A DNA stretch of 64,000 nucleotides from positions 744,001 through 808,000 of the forward strand of contig NZ_CP065230.1 in NCBI RefSeq assembly GCF_015767635.1. Direction: 5' to 3'. The stretch is from Halomonas sp. A40-4. GTDB lineage: Bacteria > Pseudomonadota > Gammaproteobacteria > Pseudomonadales > Halomonadaceae. Every line of letters begins with the position of its first letter. Within the stretch, counting starts at the first letter, position 1. Positions 38,546 to 47,699 of the stretch are shown here, in pieces. A program made the position numbers and the translations under genes. Under the pieces are notes generated by a model. That model did no database searches, was not told the origin of the DNA, and saw only the letters and a list, made by a program, of their open reading frames with translations.

Positions 38546-39669
38546 AGAGTCGACAACAAATTTGCGTATTACCTGGTGATGGCGTGGGTATTGAAGTAAC
38601 TGAAGCAGTGTTGCCAATTTTTGAAGCTCTGCGTTTACCCATTGATTTAAAGTTCGGCCAGATTGGTTGGGACTGCTGGAGAAAATATGGCGATCCAGTT
38701 CCTGCACAAACTTGGGAAATAATCTCCAGTTGTGATGCAACACTATTGGGTGCTGTCACCAGCAAGCCTTTGCGTGAAGCTGAGGAAGAGTTGCGATTCA
38801 GTTTACGAGGCTCCCGTTTATCATACGTTTCTCCTGTAATACAGCTTCGTCAAAAGCTCGAGTTATTCGCAAATGTCCGACCTATCACAGATATTTTGGG
38901 GGACAAGCGTTATCAGTTCACGGTGATTCGCGAGAACACTGAAGGTCTTTATGCGGGGCTTGATTTTGATTCAATACCGGCAGAGTTTGAGCCAGTACTA
39001 GCCAGGCATGAACAAAATGGTGCGGTATGGAAACGCCAGGGCTCTAAAGACGCAACGATGAGTGTTCGTTTACAGACACGCGATGGCCTAATCCGTTTAT
39101 TCAGGTTTGCATTCGATTATGCGCAGCGTCAGGGCTTCAAGCGAGTAACTCTTGCCGATAAACCCAACGTGCTCCGTCATAGTGGCGCGTTTGCAAGGGA
39201 CATTCTCGAAACAGTTGCTGCGGACTACCCAGATATTAGTGCCCAAATTGAAAACGTTGATGCTGTCGCATTGTGGATGGTTCGTCGGCCGGAACGCTTT
39301 GGGGTCATTGTCGCCGAGAATATGTTTGGCGATATTCTTTCCGATTTGGGTGCCGGTGTGATGGGCGGCTTAGGTTTAGCACCTAGCGCGAATATTGGCT
39401 TGAAAGGTGCGTACTTTGAACCTGTTCATGGTAGTGCGCCGAAATACACAGGACAAGATCGCGTCAATCCTTGCGCCATGTTTCTGACAGTTGCTCTGCT
39501 GTTGGAGCACTTAGGACATCATTCCTCAGCTGATGCAATTCGATGTGCAGTGACACACGTTGCCCGAAGTGAATGCCGAACATCCGATCTCGATGGTACC
39601 GCCAGTACTTCTGAAATGGCATCGGCCATAGTAAGACAGACTGTGGCGCAAGCTGAGCATCTGCTTTAA
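38542..39669 (+). CDS. Isocitrate/isopropylmalate dehydrogenase-family enzyme
   Basis: A 375-residue beta-decarboxylating dehydrogenase that oxidises a 2-hydroxy acid and releases CO2 with NAD(P). Motifs LPGDGVGIEV (residue 9), RENTEGLYAG (near 135), DILSDLGAGVMGGLG (near 270) and FEPVHGSAPKYTG (near 293) are intact. It is not obviously LeuB or Icd, since no other leucine or TCA gene is near; tartrate- or malate-type dehydrogenases are alternatives. The ATG overlaps the aldolase stop by 4 bases. Confidence 0.85.
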   Translation: MKSRQQICVLPGDGVGIEVTEAVLPIFEALRLPIDLKFGQIGWDCWRKYGDPVPAQTWEIISSCDATLLGAVTSKPLREAEEELRFSLRGSRLSYVSPVIQLRQKLELFANVRPITDILGDKRYQFTVIRENTEGLYAGLDFDSIPAEFEPVLARHEQNGAVWKRQGSKDATMSVRLQTRDGLIRLFRFAFDYAQRQGFKRVTLADKPNVLRHSGAFARDILETVAADYPDISAQIENVDAVALWMVRRPERFGVIVAENMFGDILSDLGAGVMGGLGLAPSANIGLKGAYFEPVHGSAPKYTGQDRVNPCAMFLTVALLLEHLGHHSSADAIRCAVTHVARSECRTSDLDGTASTSEMASAIVRQTVAQAEHLL

Positions 39670-39706
39670 GTGAAGGTTATTGAGTAGTTCTCACAGGAGA
39701 AGCTTC

Positions 39707-40411
39707 ATGAGCATTGCAAATAATTATCCAGCTAGCGACAGCATCCTCTTAGAATCTTGCCAAAAACTGGACACTGCCTCGCTTTCTGACGCGCTGGACA
39801 GTTTGAACATAGCGGGTGGGATTGCTGGGCTCAATCAGCAAGTGTCAGGTACGCGATGTGCTGGCTTTGCCTACACAGTCTTGTATGAACCAGTGTACGA
39901 GCAGAAGGGATTTAAGAACGCCGCCAACTATATTGATGACGTTCCCGCCAATTCAGTCATTGTTTCTAGCAACCCAGAGCGTGCCGACTGCACAACCTGG
40001 GGAGATATCCTCACCTATGTCGCTATCAGCAAGAAGATCCGAGGTACGCTCATTGATGGTGCAGCACGCGACATTGATACAGTTCAGCGTCTCAACTACC
40101 CCCTATTCAGCCGCGCTCGCTTCATGCAGTCCGCCAAAAACCGGGTTCAGCTCAAAGCCACACAAATACCCATAGAAATTTCAGGAGTCACGGTCTCTCC
40201 TGGTGATTTGGTGGTATGCGATAGCAGCGGCTGTTTAGCCATACCACGAGACAAAGCTGAGCAAGTGATCCAGCGTGCTCAGGCTGTTGAACAAACTGAG
40301 CACAAAATTATTGACAGTATCAACCGGGGGGCCTCGCTTGAGGAGGCTCGTGAACTTCACCGCTACGATCAGCCTTGGCTTTCAACTCAGGAGAAGCTAG
40401 CCGAGTCCTGA
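39707..40411 (+). CDS. RraA-family (4-carboxy-4-hydroxy-2-oxoadipate aldolase-like) protein
   Basis: A 234-residue RraA-fold protein. The signature LIDGAARDIDTVQ near residue 115 keeps the Arg-Asp pair used by catalytic members (HMG/CHA aldolases and oxaloacetate decarboxylases), and ISGVTVSPGDLVVCDSSG lies near residue 165. AGGAG lies 8 bases before the ATG at 39707, which I prefer to the earlier start at 39680. In a catabolic cluster an aldolase or decarboxylase role is more likely than RNase E inhibition. Confidence 0.82.
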   Translation: MSIANNYPASDSILLESCQKLDTASLSDALDSLNIAGGIAGLNQQVSGTRCAGFAYTVLYEPVYEQKGFKNAANYIDDVPANSVIVSSNPERADCTTWGDILTYVAISKKIRGTLIDGAARDIDTVQRLNYPLFSRARFMQSAKNRVQLKATQIPIEISGVTVSPGDLVVCDSSGCLAIPRDKAEQVIQRAQAVEQTEHKIIDSINRGASLEEARELHRYDQPWLSTQEKLAES

Positions 40412-40447
40412 ACCGCTATTCATATCATTGAGGTAAGGAGATTCAGC

Positions 40448-41620
40448 ATGACAACTAGAGAAGTTTTTTCTCATAAGCCCAACCCCGTCCGCGAGAGCAA
40501 AAACCGGATCAAGCTTGGAGTTTTTGGATTCAATATCGAAGGGGGCTGTACATTAACAAGTGTACCTGAGCGCCATCAAGCCGCAGACTGGCATAACAAC
40601 TTGGCCATTGCCACTATGGCTGATCGTGCTGGTTTGGAGATGTTGCTTCCTGTTGGCCGCTGGCGGGGCTGGGATGGCAAAAGTAACCCTATGGGGGAGT
40701 CTTTTGAAACCTACACTTGGGCTGCTGGTTTGGCATCGGCGACCGACCAGATCGCTCTATTCACTACTTCTCACCTATCTACTGTTCACCCCCTTTTTGC
40801 TGCGAAGCAAGCGGCAACTATAGATCACATTAGCGGAGGTCGGTTTGGTCTCAACATTATCTGTGGTTGGTTCGGTAAAGAAATGGGTATGTTCGGCGAG
40901 AGCCAACTTGATCATGACCGTCGTTATGATCACGCGGATGAATGGCTACACATTGCTCAATCCGCGTGGCAGGAATCATCCTATTTCGACTTTAATGGTG
41001 AGTTCTTCAATATCGAACAGGGTTATTCGCAGCCTAAGCCTATCAATCGCCCCTTCCTGATGAACGCTGGTGGTTCGACAAGAGGTCGCCGCTTTTGTAC
41101 CCAACATTGTGATGCAGCTTTTTTGATCCTCAAGCACGAAGATGATGACGAGGTTATTCGCTCGCAAATTAATTCATACCGTGATCAGGCTCGATTGGAA
41201 TTCGGTCGAGAACTACAGATATGGGTTTACGCTTACGTGGTGCATGAAGATACCCTTGAGGATGCTCATAAAAAGCTCGACTACTACGTGAACCAGCATG
41301 GCGATGACTCAGCGCTGGATAATGTCACGCGGGAGATTGGCATTCAAAGTGGAATGTTCAAGGATACGGTAGACGCTGAGCGTTTTCGCTTCCATTTCAA
41401 GGCTGGATTTGCAGGAATCCCTCTCGTTGGCACCTCCGAGATGATCGTAGAACAGATGCAACGTTGGTCAGAGCTTGGGGTAGACGGCATAAATCTAACT
41501 TGGCTGGATTACCGCAACGGATTAGATCGATTCATCAGGGAAGTGTTGCCTCTGATGGAGAAGGCTGGTCAACGCGACGCTTACACGCCTCAGTTAGTAA
41601 AAACGGAGGTGCTTGTATGA
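40448..41620 (+). CDS. Luciferase-like FMN-dependent monooxygenase (RutA/SsuD type)
   Basis: A 390-residue bacterial-luciferase-family monooxygenase using reduced FMN from a partner reductase. Visible features are IKLGVFGFNIEGG near residue 20, HPLFAAKQAATIDHISGGRF near 117, NIICGWFGKEMGMFG near 138 and RRYDHADEWL near 157, close in pattern to RutA, which opens the pyrimidine ring oxidatively. AAGGAG lies before the ATG. It is coupled by a 4-base overlap to a flavin reductase gene, so the pair is a two-component oxygenase. Substrate unknown. Confidence 0.87.
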   Translation: MTTREVFSHKPNPVRESKNRIKLGVFGFNIEGGCTLTSVPERHQAADWHNNLAIATMADRAGLEMLLPVGRWRGWDGKSNPMGESFETYTWAAGLASATDQIALFTTSHLSTVHPLFAAKQAATIDHISGGRFGLNIICGWFGKEMGMFGESQLDHDRRYDHADEWLHIAQSAWQESSYFDFNGEFFNIEQGYSQPKPINRPFLMNAGGSTRGRRFCTQHCDAAFLILKHEDDDEVIRSQINSYRDQARLEFGRELQIWVYAYVVHEDTLEDAHKKLDYYVNQHGDDSALDNVTREIGIQSGMFKDTVDAERFRFHFKAGFAGIPLVGTSEMIVEQMQRWSELGVDGINLTWLDYRNGLDRFIREVLPLMEKAGQRDAYTPQLVKTEVLV

Positions 41621-42177
41621 ATATCCAAGCCTCGACCCCCACGAATACCGAAGAAAAACCAGCAATAGATAATTCTTCAGATAGCAAATCTGCAGAACTA
41701 TCCGATCAGTTCAAAGGTGCAATGCGCAGGCTCACCTCTAGTGTTGCAATCATAGCGACTAGTGAGGGGAATGTTTCAGCAGGAATGATTGCCACGGCGG
41801 TAATATCGGTCAGCACAGCACCACCTGCATTGCTTATCTGCGTTAACCGATCAGCTAGCTTGCATGCTCCTTTGCTACAACAACGGCGCTTCAGTGTGAA
41901 CTTACTGAGTGCTGCTCAAGCCGATCTAATACCAATCTTCGCAGGACAAGTTAAGGGTAGTGCTCGCTTTGAGTATGGACAATGGAAAGTCGTCGATGGT
42001 CTGCCGCTTCTTCAGGGAGCGCAGTCGAACCTAATCTGCATTCTAGAAAAACTCATGAGCTACGGCAGTCATGATGTGATTATTGGACGAGTTCAAACGG
42101 TACAGTTCTTAAAGAAAGTTAATCCTTTGTTGTGGGAAAACGGACAACCCGCTATTTCCAAACAAATACCGCAGTAA
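41617..42177 (+). CDS. Flavin reductase-like domain protein (FMN reductase partner)
   Basis: A 186-residue protein: a polar ~30-residue N-terminal extension, then the flavin-reductase-like split-barrel (FKGAMRRLTSSVAIIATSEG, ISVSTAPPALLICVNRSAS, FSVNLLSAAQ, HDVIIGRV). It should supply FMNH2 to the luciferase-like enzyme encoded immediately upstream, with which it overlaps by 4 bases (ATGA). A GGAGG site lies just before the ATG at 41617. RutF and HpaC are the closest functional analogues. Confidence 0.85.
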   Translation: MNIQASTPTNTEEKPAIDNSSDSKSAELSDQFKGAMRRLTSSVAIIATSEGNVSAGMIATAVISVSTAPPALLICVNRSASLHAPLLQQRRFSVNLLSAAQADLIPIFAGQVKGSARFEYGQWKVVDGLPLLQGAQSNLICILEKLMSYGSHDVIIGRVQTVQFLKKVNPLLWENGQPAISKQIPQ

Positions 42178-42210
42178 TTCTTTTAATTATTTCACGTTAG
42201 GGGAAGCACA

Positions 42211-42582
42211 ATGCCTTCTGAACAAAAGCCATGCCTGGCTCCTCACTCTGATGAGATAAACGATATATTTTTGGTGAACGTGGTTCATGTTGAGCCTGGA
42301 AAGCAAGATGCAGCGTTGGAAATACTGCGTTCTGCTGTGGAGTATGTTGCTCGCACTTACTCTTGTTTTAAATGGAGTCGCTTGTTTAAAAGTATTGATG
42401 GTAAGACCGTCATTAATCAAGCTCAGTGGAGTAGCAAAGAAGAGTTTGAATCATTATTTGAAGACTCTGAATTCTTGTCTCGTTATTCCAGGCTCAAGGA
42501 AACCGGAACATGGGAATTTCATCTCTATAACGTGACGGATTTCATTCCCCCGACATGCAACTCGGTTACGACTCAAAACTGA
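42211..42582 (+). CDS. ABM-domain (antibiotic biosynthesis monooxygenase-like) protein
   Basis: A 123-residue protein of the dimeric alpha/beta-barrel class. The core FLVNVVHVEPGKQDAALEIL near residues 20-40 and the later INQAQWSSKEEFESLF segment match ABM domains. Members include cofactor-free oxygenases and simple ligand-binding proteins, so the activity cannot be named. A GGGGAAG site precedes the ATG. Sits between the flavin reductase and the nitronate monooxygenase genes on the same strand. Confidence 0.7.
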   Translation: MPSEQKPCLAPHSDEINDIFLVNVVHVEPGKQDAALEILRSAVEYVARTYSCFKWSRLFKSIDGKTVINQAQWSSKEEFESLFEDSEFLSRYSRLKETGTWEFHLYNVTDFIPPTCNSVTTQN

Positions 42583-42646
42583 GGAGCCTTTTAGTGGTGG
42601 GCAGATCAGGCATCCCCGCCTGACCAATAAAGACAGGAGTAACCAT

Positions 42647-43636
42647 ATGAAGACTATCCATACCAGCATCACCGATCTCCTCAATATCCGTCATCCGCTG
42701 ATTCTCGCTCCCATGGGTGGGGCATCGGGGGCAAAACTTGCCAGTGCGGTATCACAAGCAGGTGGTTTGGGACTTGTCGGAGCAAGCTATGGCGATGAGC
42801 AGTGGATGCGTACAGAACTTGAACCTATGCGCCAAATCAGTGACCCATGGGGTGTCGGGCTGGTTATGTTCACTGTAGCCAAAAATATGGGGTTGCTAGA
42901 TCTGGCTCTAGCATACGAGCCAAGTGTAGTAGCTTTATCCTTCGGGGACGCTCGGCCTTTTGTGCCCCTGATCCATGAAAGCGGGGCGAAAGCGATTGTA
43001 CAAATCCATGAACTGGATCAAGCCAAGGCAGCTATTGATGCTGGTGCTGACGCACTGATTGTACAAGGTGCCGAAGCTGGGGGGCATAGCTATCGCCGTG
43101 GCTTGATGCCCTTGCTACCAGCCGTACGCGATATGGTCGGTGAAACTTACCCATTGATTGCGGCGGGTGGCATCGCCGACGGTAGGGGAATGGCTGCCGC
43201 AATAACGCTGGGTGCTGATGGAGCAATGCTAGGGACTCGCTTTTTGGCATCTGAAGAGGCATTGCCCTCTGCGGCATATAAGCAGCGCCTAGTTCGTTCC
43301 GCCACCGCTAATACTGTCCGTACACGAATCTTCGACCTCGTTCGCGGAATTGAATGGCCTGCTGAGTACAGCGGGCGTGCTATTGCCAACCATTTCTCCG
43401 AAACTTGGCTGGGTCGTGATCAGGAATTACTCCAAGCACCCGATTTTGTTCGTGAGAGCTACGCAAAGGCAGTAGAAGATGATGACCTTAATAGCCGAGT
43501 GATCTGGGCAGGCGAAGTGCTTGATATGATCGAAGATGTGCGCCCAGCCGCCCAATTGGTCGAACATATCGTAAACGACACGTTGCGCGTTATCCGCCAA
43601 GTCCAACGACTTCATTCATCTCCAGAAACTGCTTAA
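42647..43636 (+). CDS. Nitronate monooxygenase family (2-nitropropane dioxygenase-like)
   Basis: A 329-residue FMN TIM-barrel enzyme that oxidises alkyl nitronates or related carbanions. HPLILAPMGGASGAKLASAV lies near residue 16, DALIVQGAEAGGHS near 128 and AAGGIADGRGMAAAITLGAD near 171, with the FMN-phosphate site complete. Broadly similar proteins can act on non-nitro substrates, so the name is by family. ACAGGAG lies about 8 bases before the ATG. Part of the same run of genes. Confidence 0.85.
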   Translation: MKTIHTSITDLLNIRHPLILAPMGGASGAKLASAVSQAGGLGLVGASYGDEQWMRTELEPMRQISDPWGVGLVMFTVAKNMGLLDLALAYEPSVVALSFGDARPFVPLIHESGAKAIVQIHELDQAKAAIDAGADALIVQGAEAGGHSYRRGLMPLLPAVRDMVGETYPLIAAGGIADGRGMAAAITLGADGAMLGTRFLASEEALPSAAYKQRLVRSATANTVRTRIFDLVRGIEWPAEYSGRAIANHFSETWLGRDQELLQAPDFVRESYAKAVEDDDLNSRVIWAGEVLDMIEDVRPAAQLVEHIVNDTLRVIRQVQRLHSSPETA

Positions 43637-43658
43637 TAAAACTACTGGAGTTAAAAAA

Positions 43659-44435
43659 GTGAATGATATACATGCAATAAGTCATACATATGGTTCTGGA
43701 ACTCACACTGCTGTTGTGATGGCACCAGTAATGCCAACTTGGGATCAGGGATTGTTCTTTCAACCGTTGATCAGTCGTTTGGTACAGGCCGGTTTCAGCG
43801 TCATTACGTTCGACACGCTATCACTGCTCCCCCAAAAGAATGAGTCATTCGACCAATTCACCGATAGATGGGAAAAAGTATTATTGCCTTTAGGGAGTAT
43901 TGATCTGTTGGCTGGTGTGGCGCTTGGAGGTGCAGTAGTACAGTCTTTGCTTAACAAGTCCTTGAGGCCACAAGTTGCAATGGCATTGCTAATATCATCA
44001 CCTGCAAGGGCTGACGATCTTCTAAATACTCGGCTAGGGCACTTGGCAGATCTTGCTGCTAAAGGAGATATACTTGAAGCATTACAGTTACTCGACAGGC
44101 TGGTGCAGCCAGCGAATCAGATTGTTGCTACCCCCCCACAGTTCATTGATGACCAAAAAGTTAAGCTGCAGGCTGAACGCTTGCATAGAGGATTCAGCCT
44201 GCTTTGTAATTTAGATCTAGAGGGCGCCCTCGATGCTTATTCAGCACCGCTACTGAGCATATATGGGGAAGTTTCGCAGCTAGTTCGTAAGGTTAATGTA
44301 CAGATAAATGAACACAAGAACCAATATCTTTTGGAAATCCCAAATGGCGGAATGCGTCCGCTGATAGACGCTCCACAAATGGTCATTTCGGCTTTAAATA
44401 ATCATTTGGGCCTTGCTCTTGGAGAACTGACATGA
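43659..44435 (+). CDS. Alpha/beta-hydrolase-fold protein lacking catalytic Ser and His
   Basis: A 258-residue protein from a GTG start (TGGAG about 8 bases upstream). It has the alpha/beta-hydrolase layout (strand AVVMAPVMPTWDQG, then FSVITFDTLSL), but the nucleophile elbow GxSxG reads GVALGG near residue 87 and the usual GGH...P before the last helix reads GGMRPLIDAP. Both Ser and His are therefore replaced. It is probably a non-catalytic or differently catalytic member. The stop overlaps the next start (ATGA), so it is expressed with the cluster. Confidence 0.65.
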   Translation: MNDIHAISHTYGSGTHTAVVMAPVMPTWDQGLFFQPLISRLVQAGFSVITFDTLSLLPQKNESFDQFTDRWEKVLLPLGSIDLLAGVALGGAVVQSLLNKSLRPQVAMALLISSPARADDLLNTRLGHLADLAAKGDILEALQLLDRLVQPANQIVATPPQFIDDQKVKLQAERLHRGFSLLCNLDLEGALDAYSAPLLSIYGEVSQLVRKVNVQINEHKNQYLLEIPNGGMRPLIDAPQMVISALNNHLGLALGELT

Positions 44436-45295
44436 AAACTTCAACAAGCTTAAGCGATTGTGCGTTTATCGATGTTCATTACCATGCTGGGCCTGACGCA
44501 TTCATTCGCCGCCATAATGTTATGGAAACAGGTAGGCAATACGCAAAAGTTAATGGTTGGGTTGTCCTCAAAAACCATCTTGGCTGCACTGCTGCCCAAG
44601 CATGGGAAGCCCGTCAAGAGGGTTTTCCTGTTTCGGGTTCGGTTGTACTCAACGAAATTGCTGGGGGGATTGACTATCGAGTCGTGCAACGCTCTTTAAT
44701 TCACCATGGAGAAAGTGAAGCCCGGTTACTTGTACATTTGCCAACTGTTACTGGGCGCAATCACCAATCCAAACTGAAGCGCCAAACGGCCCACTCGATA
44801 CTCAAAAGCCATCCAATTCAACCGTTAACCGTCAGTCGAGAGGGAAAGTTGACGGAGCAAACAATTGATATTCTGCGAATGTCGCGTGACTATCCTATTG
44901 TAGTGTCGACTGGGCACGCCAATACCGAGGAAATCCATATGCTAATTGAAGCAGCAGTACGTTATGGAGTTCCTAAGCTTATGCTTAATCAGCCCGCGAA
45001 TCCATTGACAGCTTTAGATGCTGAAGCACTAATTAAGCTATCGCAAGCACCGATGATCTATACTGAGCAAACAGCCTTGACTTATTTGCTTGGCTACCAG
45101 GCATGGGAAGATTTTTTAACGGTGCTTAAAAGCGTGCCAAGGGCACTCTATAGCTCTGATTTAGGGCAGCTGACACAACCAGATATTGAACAATGGCTTG
45201 GGCAAAGTGAAAAATGGTTTGAGTTAATGAATCTGAGTAGTAATCGTATTGACTTTGTTAGACGCGAATGCTGCTATCAGATGTTAAAAGAGTAA
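44432..45295 (+). CDS. DUF6282-type amidohydrolase-like protein
   Basis: A 287-residue metal-dependent hydrolase-like TIM barrel. The HxH motif is in FIDVHYHAGPDAFIRRH near residue 13, a likely metal Lys/His region is VVLKNHLG near 44, and later VVSTGHANTEE near 155 and a terminal SSDLGQ near 244 fit the amidohydrolase pattern. I recall such proteins as DUF6282, without known substrate. It is the last gene of the plus-strand cluster and is convergent with the LysR gene. Confidence 0.7.
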   Translation: MKTSTSLSDCAFIDVHYHAGPDAFIRRHNVMETGRQYAKVNGWVVLKNHLGCTAAQAWEARQEGFPVSGSVVLNEIAGGIDYRVVQRSLIHHGESEARLLVHLPTVTGRNHQSKLKRQTAHSILKSHPIQPLTVSREGKLTEQTIDILRMSRDYPIVVSTGHANTEEIHMLIEAAVRYGVPKLMLNQPANPLTALDAEALIKLSQAPMIYTEQTALTYLLGYQAWEDFLTVLKSVPRALYSSDLGQLTQPDIEQWLGQSEKWFELMNLSSNRIDFVRRECCYQMLKE

Positions 45296-45342
45296 ATGCA
45301 ATGTTGTTTTTTTTATAGCATTTTAAGGAAAGGCTGGTTTTT

Positions 45343-46230
45343 TTAATACTTGAATAGCTCTTCAGCCATAAAATCAATGAATACACGTAGTTTAGGTGCC
45401 ATATATTTGCTGGTAGGCCACAACATACGAAACGCTCCTTGATGCTCAATATAGTCGTCCAATAAGGTAGTTAGTTCACCCCTGTTTATGGTTTCTCGCA
45501 CCATAAAGTCAGGTAAGCAGGCGATTCCTAAACCAGATATTGCCACATCAAGCAGCGCTTCAGAAGTATTGCATACCATAGCTGCATGTATCATGGATTC
45601 TGATTCTGTATTAGTTCGAACCAACGGCCAAGATTCGTATTTACCTGTGCTGGGGAATTTATGCTGCAAGCAAGCATGATCGCTCAGCTCGGCAGGGGTC
45701 TCAGGCTTACCATATTTGGATATGTAGTCCGGTGAAGCGACAAGCAACAAGCGATATGTTCCAAGAGACCTGGACATTAGTCTTGAGTCTGTTGGCTCAC
45801 CGGTGCGGATAACAGCATCGAATCCTTCTTCAATGACATCCACCATTCGATCTGAAAAGTCGACATCTAACTCAATTAATGGGTATTGATGCATAAATGA
45901 AGTAAGCACTGGCATAACCAAACTGCCCACCAGCGGTAGACTTACATGAAGTTTACCTTTGGGTTCCTTATGGATCTCTGATAACTCGAGTTCTGCTGCT
46001 TCGACTTCACACAATATACGACGGCATCGCTCAAGAAATAATCTCCCCTCTGCAGTCAGTGTGATGCTGCGTGTGCTTCGATGAAGCAAACGGACTCCCA
46101 AGCGGGCTTCTAATCGAGCTACGCTTTTGCCAACTGCAGATGAAGATACACCAAGATTGCGTCCAGCCTCTGAAAAGCTTCGGGTCTCTGCCGCTTGTAC
46201 GAAGTAGTCAATTCCACTGAGAGCGTCCAT
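45343..46230 (-). CDS. LysR-type transcriptional regulator
   Basis: A 295-residue LysR-family regulator with the N-terminal winged helix (FVQAAETRSFSEAGRNLGVSSSAVGKSVARLE region) and a substrate-binding domain. It lies convergent with the metabolic cluster and divergent from the MFS gene, so it most likely controls the MFS gene and possibly the cluster in response to its substrate. The 150-base divergent gap is AT-rich. Confidence 0.92.
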   Translation of the reverse strand: MDALSGIDYFVQAAETRSFSEAGRNLGVSSSAVGKSVARLEARLGVRLLHRSTRSITLTAEGRLFLERCRRILCEVEAAELELSEIHKEPKGKLHVSLPLVGSLVMPVLTSFMHQYPLIELDVDFSDRMVDVIEEGFDAVIRTGEPTDSRLMSRSLGTYRLLLVASPDYISKYGKPETPAELSDHACLQHKFPSTGKYESWPLVRTNTESESMIHAAMVCNTSEALLDVAISGLGIACLPDFMVRETINRGELTTLLDDYIEHQGAFRMLWPTSKYMAPKLRVFIDFMAEELFKY

Positions 46231-46380
46231 ATTTCACCATTAAGGAATTTTTGTCCGATATGTTTTGAACTATAGCTTTATTGTCCTCTTTTTTCAATGC
46301 ACTTAAAGTAATCATCTACTCTCACATACGAAAGGTAAGCGCTAATTAATAGCAAGATACCTTCGCTTTTAACGGGTTCA

Positions 46381-47598
46381 ATGATTATGAGCACATCAGA
46401 AACAAGTAACTTAAATATGGAGTGCAGTGAAACCGCTCAATCGGATCGTCTTCCGATTACCGCATTGCTAGCACTTGCATTAGCGGGGTTTGTTACAATA
46501 TTGACCGAGGCTTTGCCTGCTGGTTTATTGCCCCAGATCGGAGCGGGGCTTGGGGTTTCAGACTCACTTGCTGGCCAGCTTGTTACCATCTATGCCATCG
46601 GCTCCCTTGTTGCCGCCATTCCGTTGGTGGCCGCCACCCAGGGGGTTCGGCGCCGCCCATTACTGCTGGCCGCTATCGTAGGCTTTGCTATCGCCAATAC
46701 GATCACAACAATCTCAACGAGTTACATCTTGACCATGGTTGCCCGCCTCCTTGCTGGCGTAGCGGCAGGATTGCTGTGGGCGCTATTGGCAGGCTATGCC
46801 GCCCGAATGGTTCCTGAACATCTAAAAGGGCGTGCCATCGCGATTGCAATGGTGGGCACACCATTGGCCCTATCGTTGGGTGTACCGGCAGGCACGTTCC
46901 TCGGGACGCTGGTGGGTTGGCGCGCTTGCTTCGGAATAATGAGCGTTATGGCGCTAGTACTGATTGTTTGGGTTTGTGTAAAAGTACCTGACTTTGCAGG
47001 CCAGTCTGCAGGTAAAAGACTCACGCTGAGACAGGTATTCACTATGCCTGGTATTCGTCCTGTATTGTTCGTAGTCCTTGCTTTCGTGCTAGCGCATAAC
47101 ATTCTTTATACTTATATTGCCCCTTTTTTGGCTAACGCCAATCTGGCCGAACGAACTGATCTGGTTCTGCTTGTCTTTGGTATTTCTTCTCTGATCGGCA
47201 TCTGGGTCATCGGTGTTTTGATTGACCGGTATCTTCGCAAACTGACTTTAGCTAGTACTTTTTTATTCGGATTGGCAGCGCTGGTGCTTGGAGTAGCTGG
47301 CGATGTGCCAATCGCAGTGTATGTTGCAGTCGGTGCATGGGGGATCTCATTCGGCGGAGCAGCGACTTTGTTTCAAACAGCTCTCGCCAAAACTGCTGGT
47401 GAAGCGGCAGACGTTGCGCAGTCCATGTTGGTTACAGCCTGGAACTTGGCTATCGCAGGTGGAGGAATCGTTGGTGGTATATTGTTGGATCGTTTTGGTG
47501 CCGTTTCATTCCCACCCGCACTGCTTATCCTACTCATAGGAACCTTGTTAGTTGTATGGTCTGCACGGCTACATGGTTTCTCAGCTTCAAAATTCTAG
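46381..47598 (+). CDS. MFS transporter, DHA1 (AraJ/sugar-efflux-like)
   Basis: A 405-residue inner-membrane transporter with 12 predicted helices after a ~25-residue polar N-terminus. The segment FVTILTEALPAGLLPQIGAGL and the loop after helix 2 (AATQGVRRRPLLL) are typical of the DHA1 drug or sugar efflux group. An in-frame ATG at 46387 is an alternative start. It is divergent from the LysR gene. Possible role: export of a toxic product of, or uptake of substrate for, the neighbouring cluster; inferred from position only. Confidence 0.9.
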   Translation: MIMSTSETSNLNMECSETAQSDRLPITALLALALAGFVTILTEALPAGLLPQIGAGLGVSDSLAGQLVTIYAIGSLVAAIPLVAATQGVRRRPLLLAAIVGFAIANTITTISTSYILTMVARLLAGVAAGLLWALLAGYAARMVPEHLKGRAIAIAMVGTPLALSLGVPAGTFLGTLVGWRACFGIMSVMALVLIVWVCVKVPDFAGQSAGKRLTLRQVFTMPGIRPVLFVVLAFVLAHNILYTYIAPFLANANLAERTDLVLLVFGISSLIGIWVIGVLIDRYLRKLTLASTFLFGLAALVLGVAGDVPIAVYVAVGAWGISFGGAATLFQTALAKTAGEAADVAQSMLVTAWNLAIAGGGIVGGILLDRFGAVSFPPALLILLIGTLLVVWSARLHGFSASKF

Positions 47599-47699
47599 TA
47601 GACGAATCACTTATCGTCGGGGGAGAGCTTTTCATACTCATTAGCGCAGAGAAGCCGAAAAATCATTCGAGCCTTTGTCATCGGAAAGTAGACTCGGCG

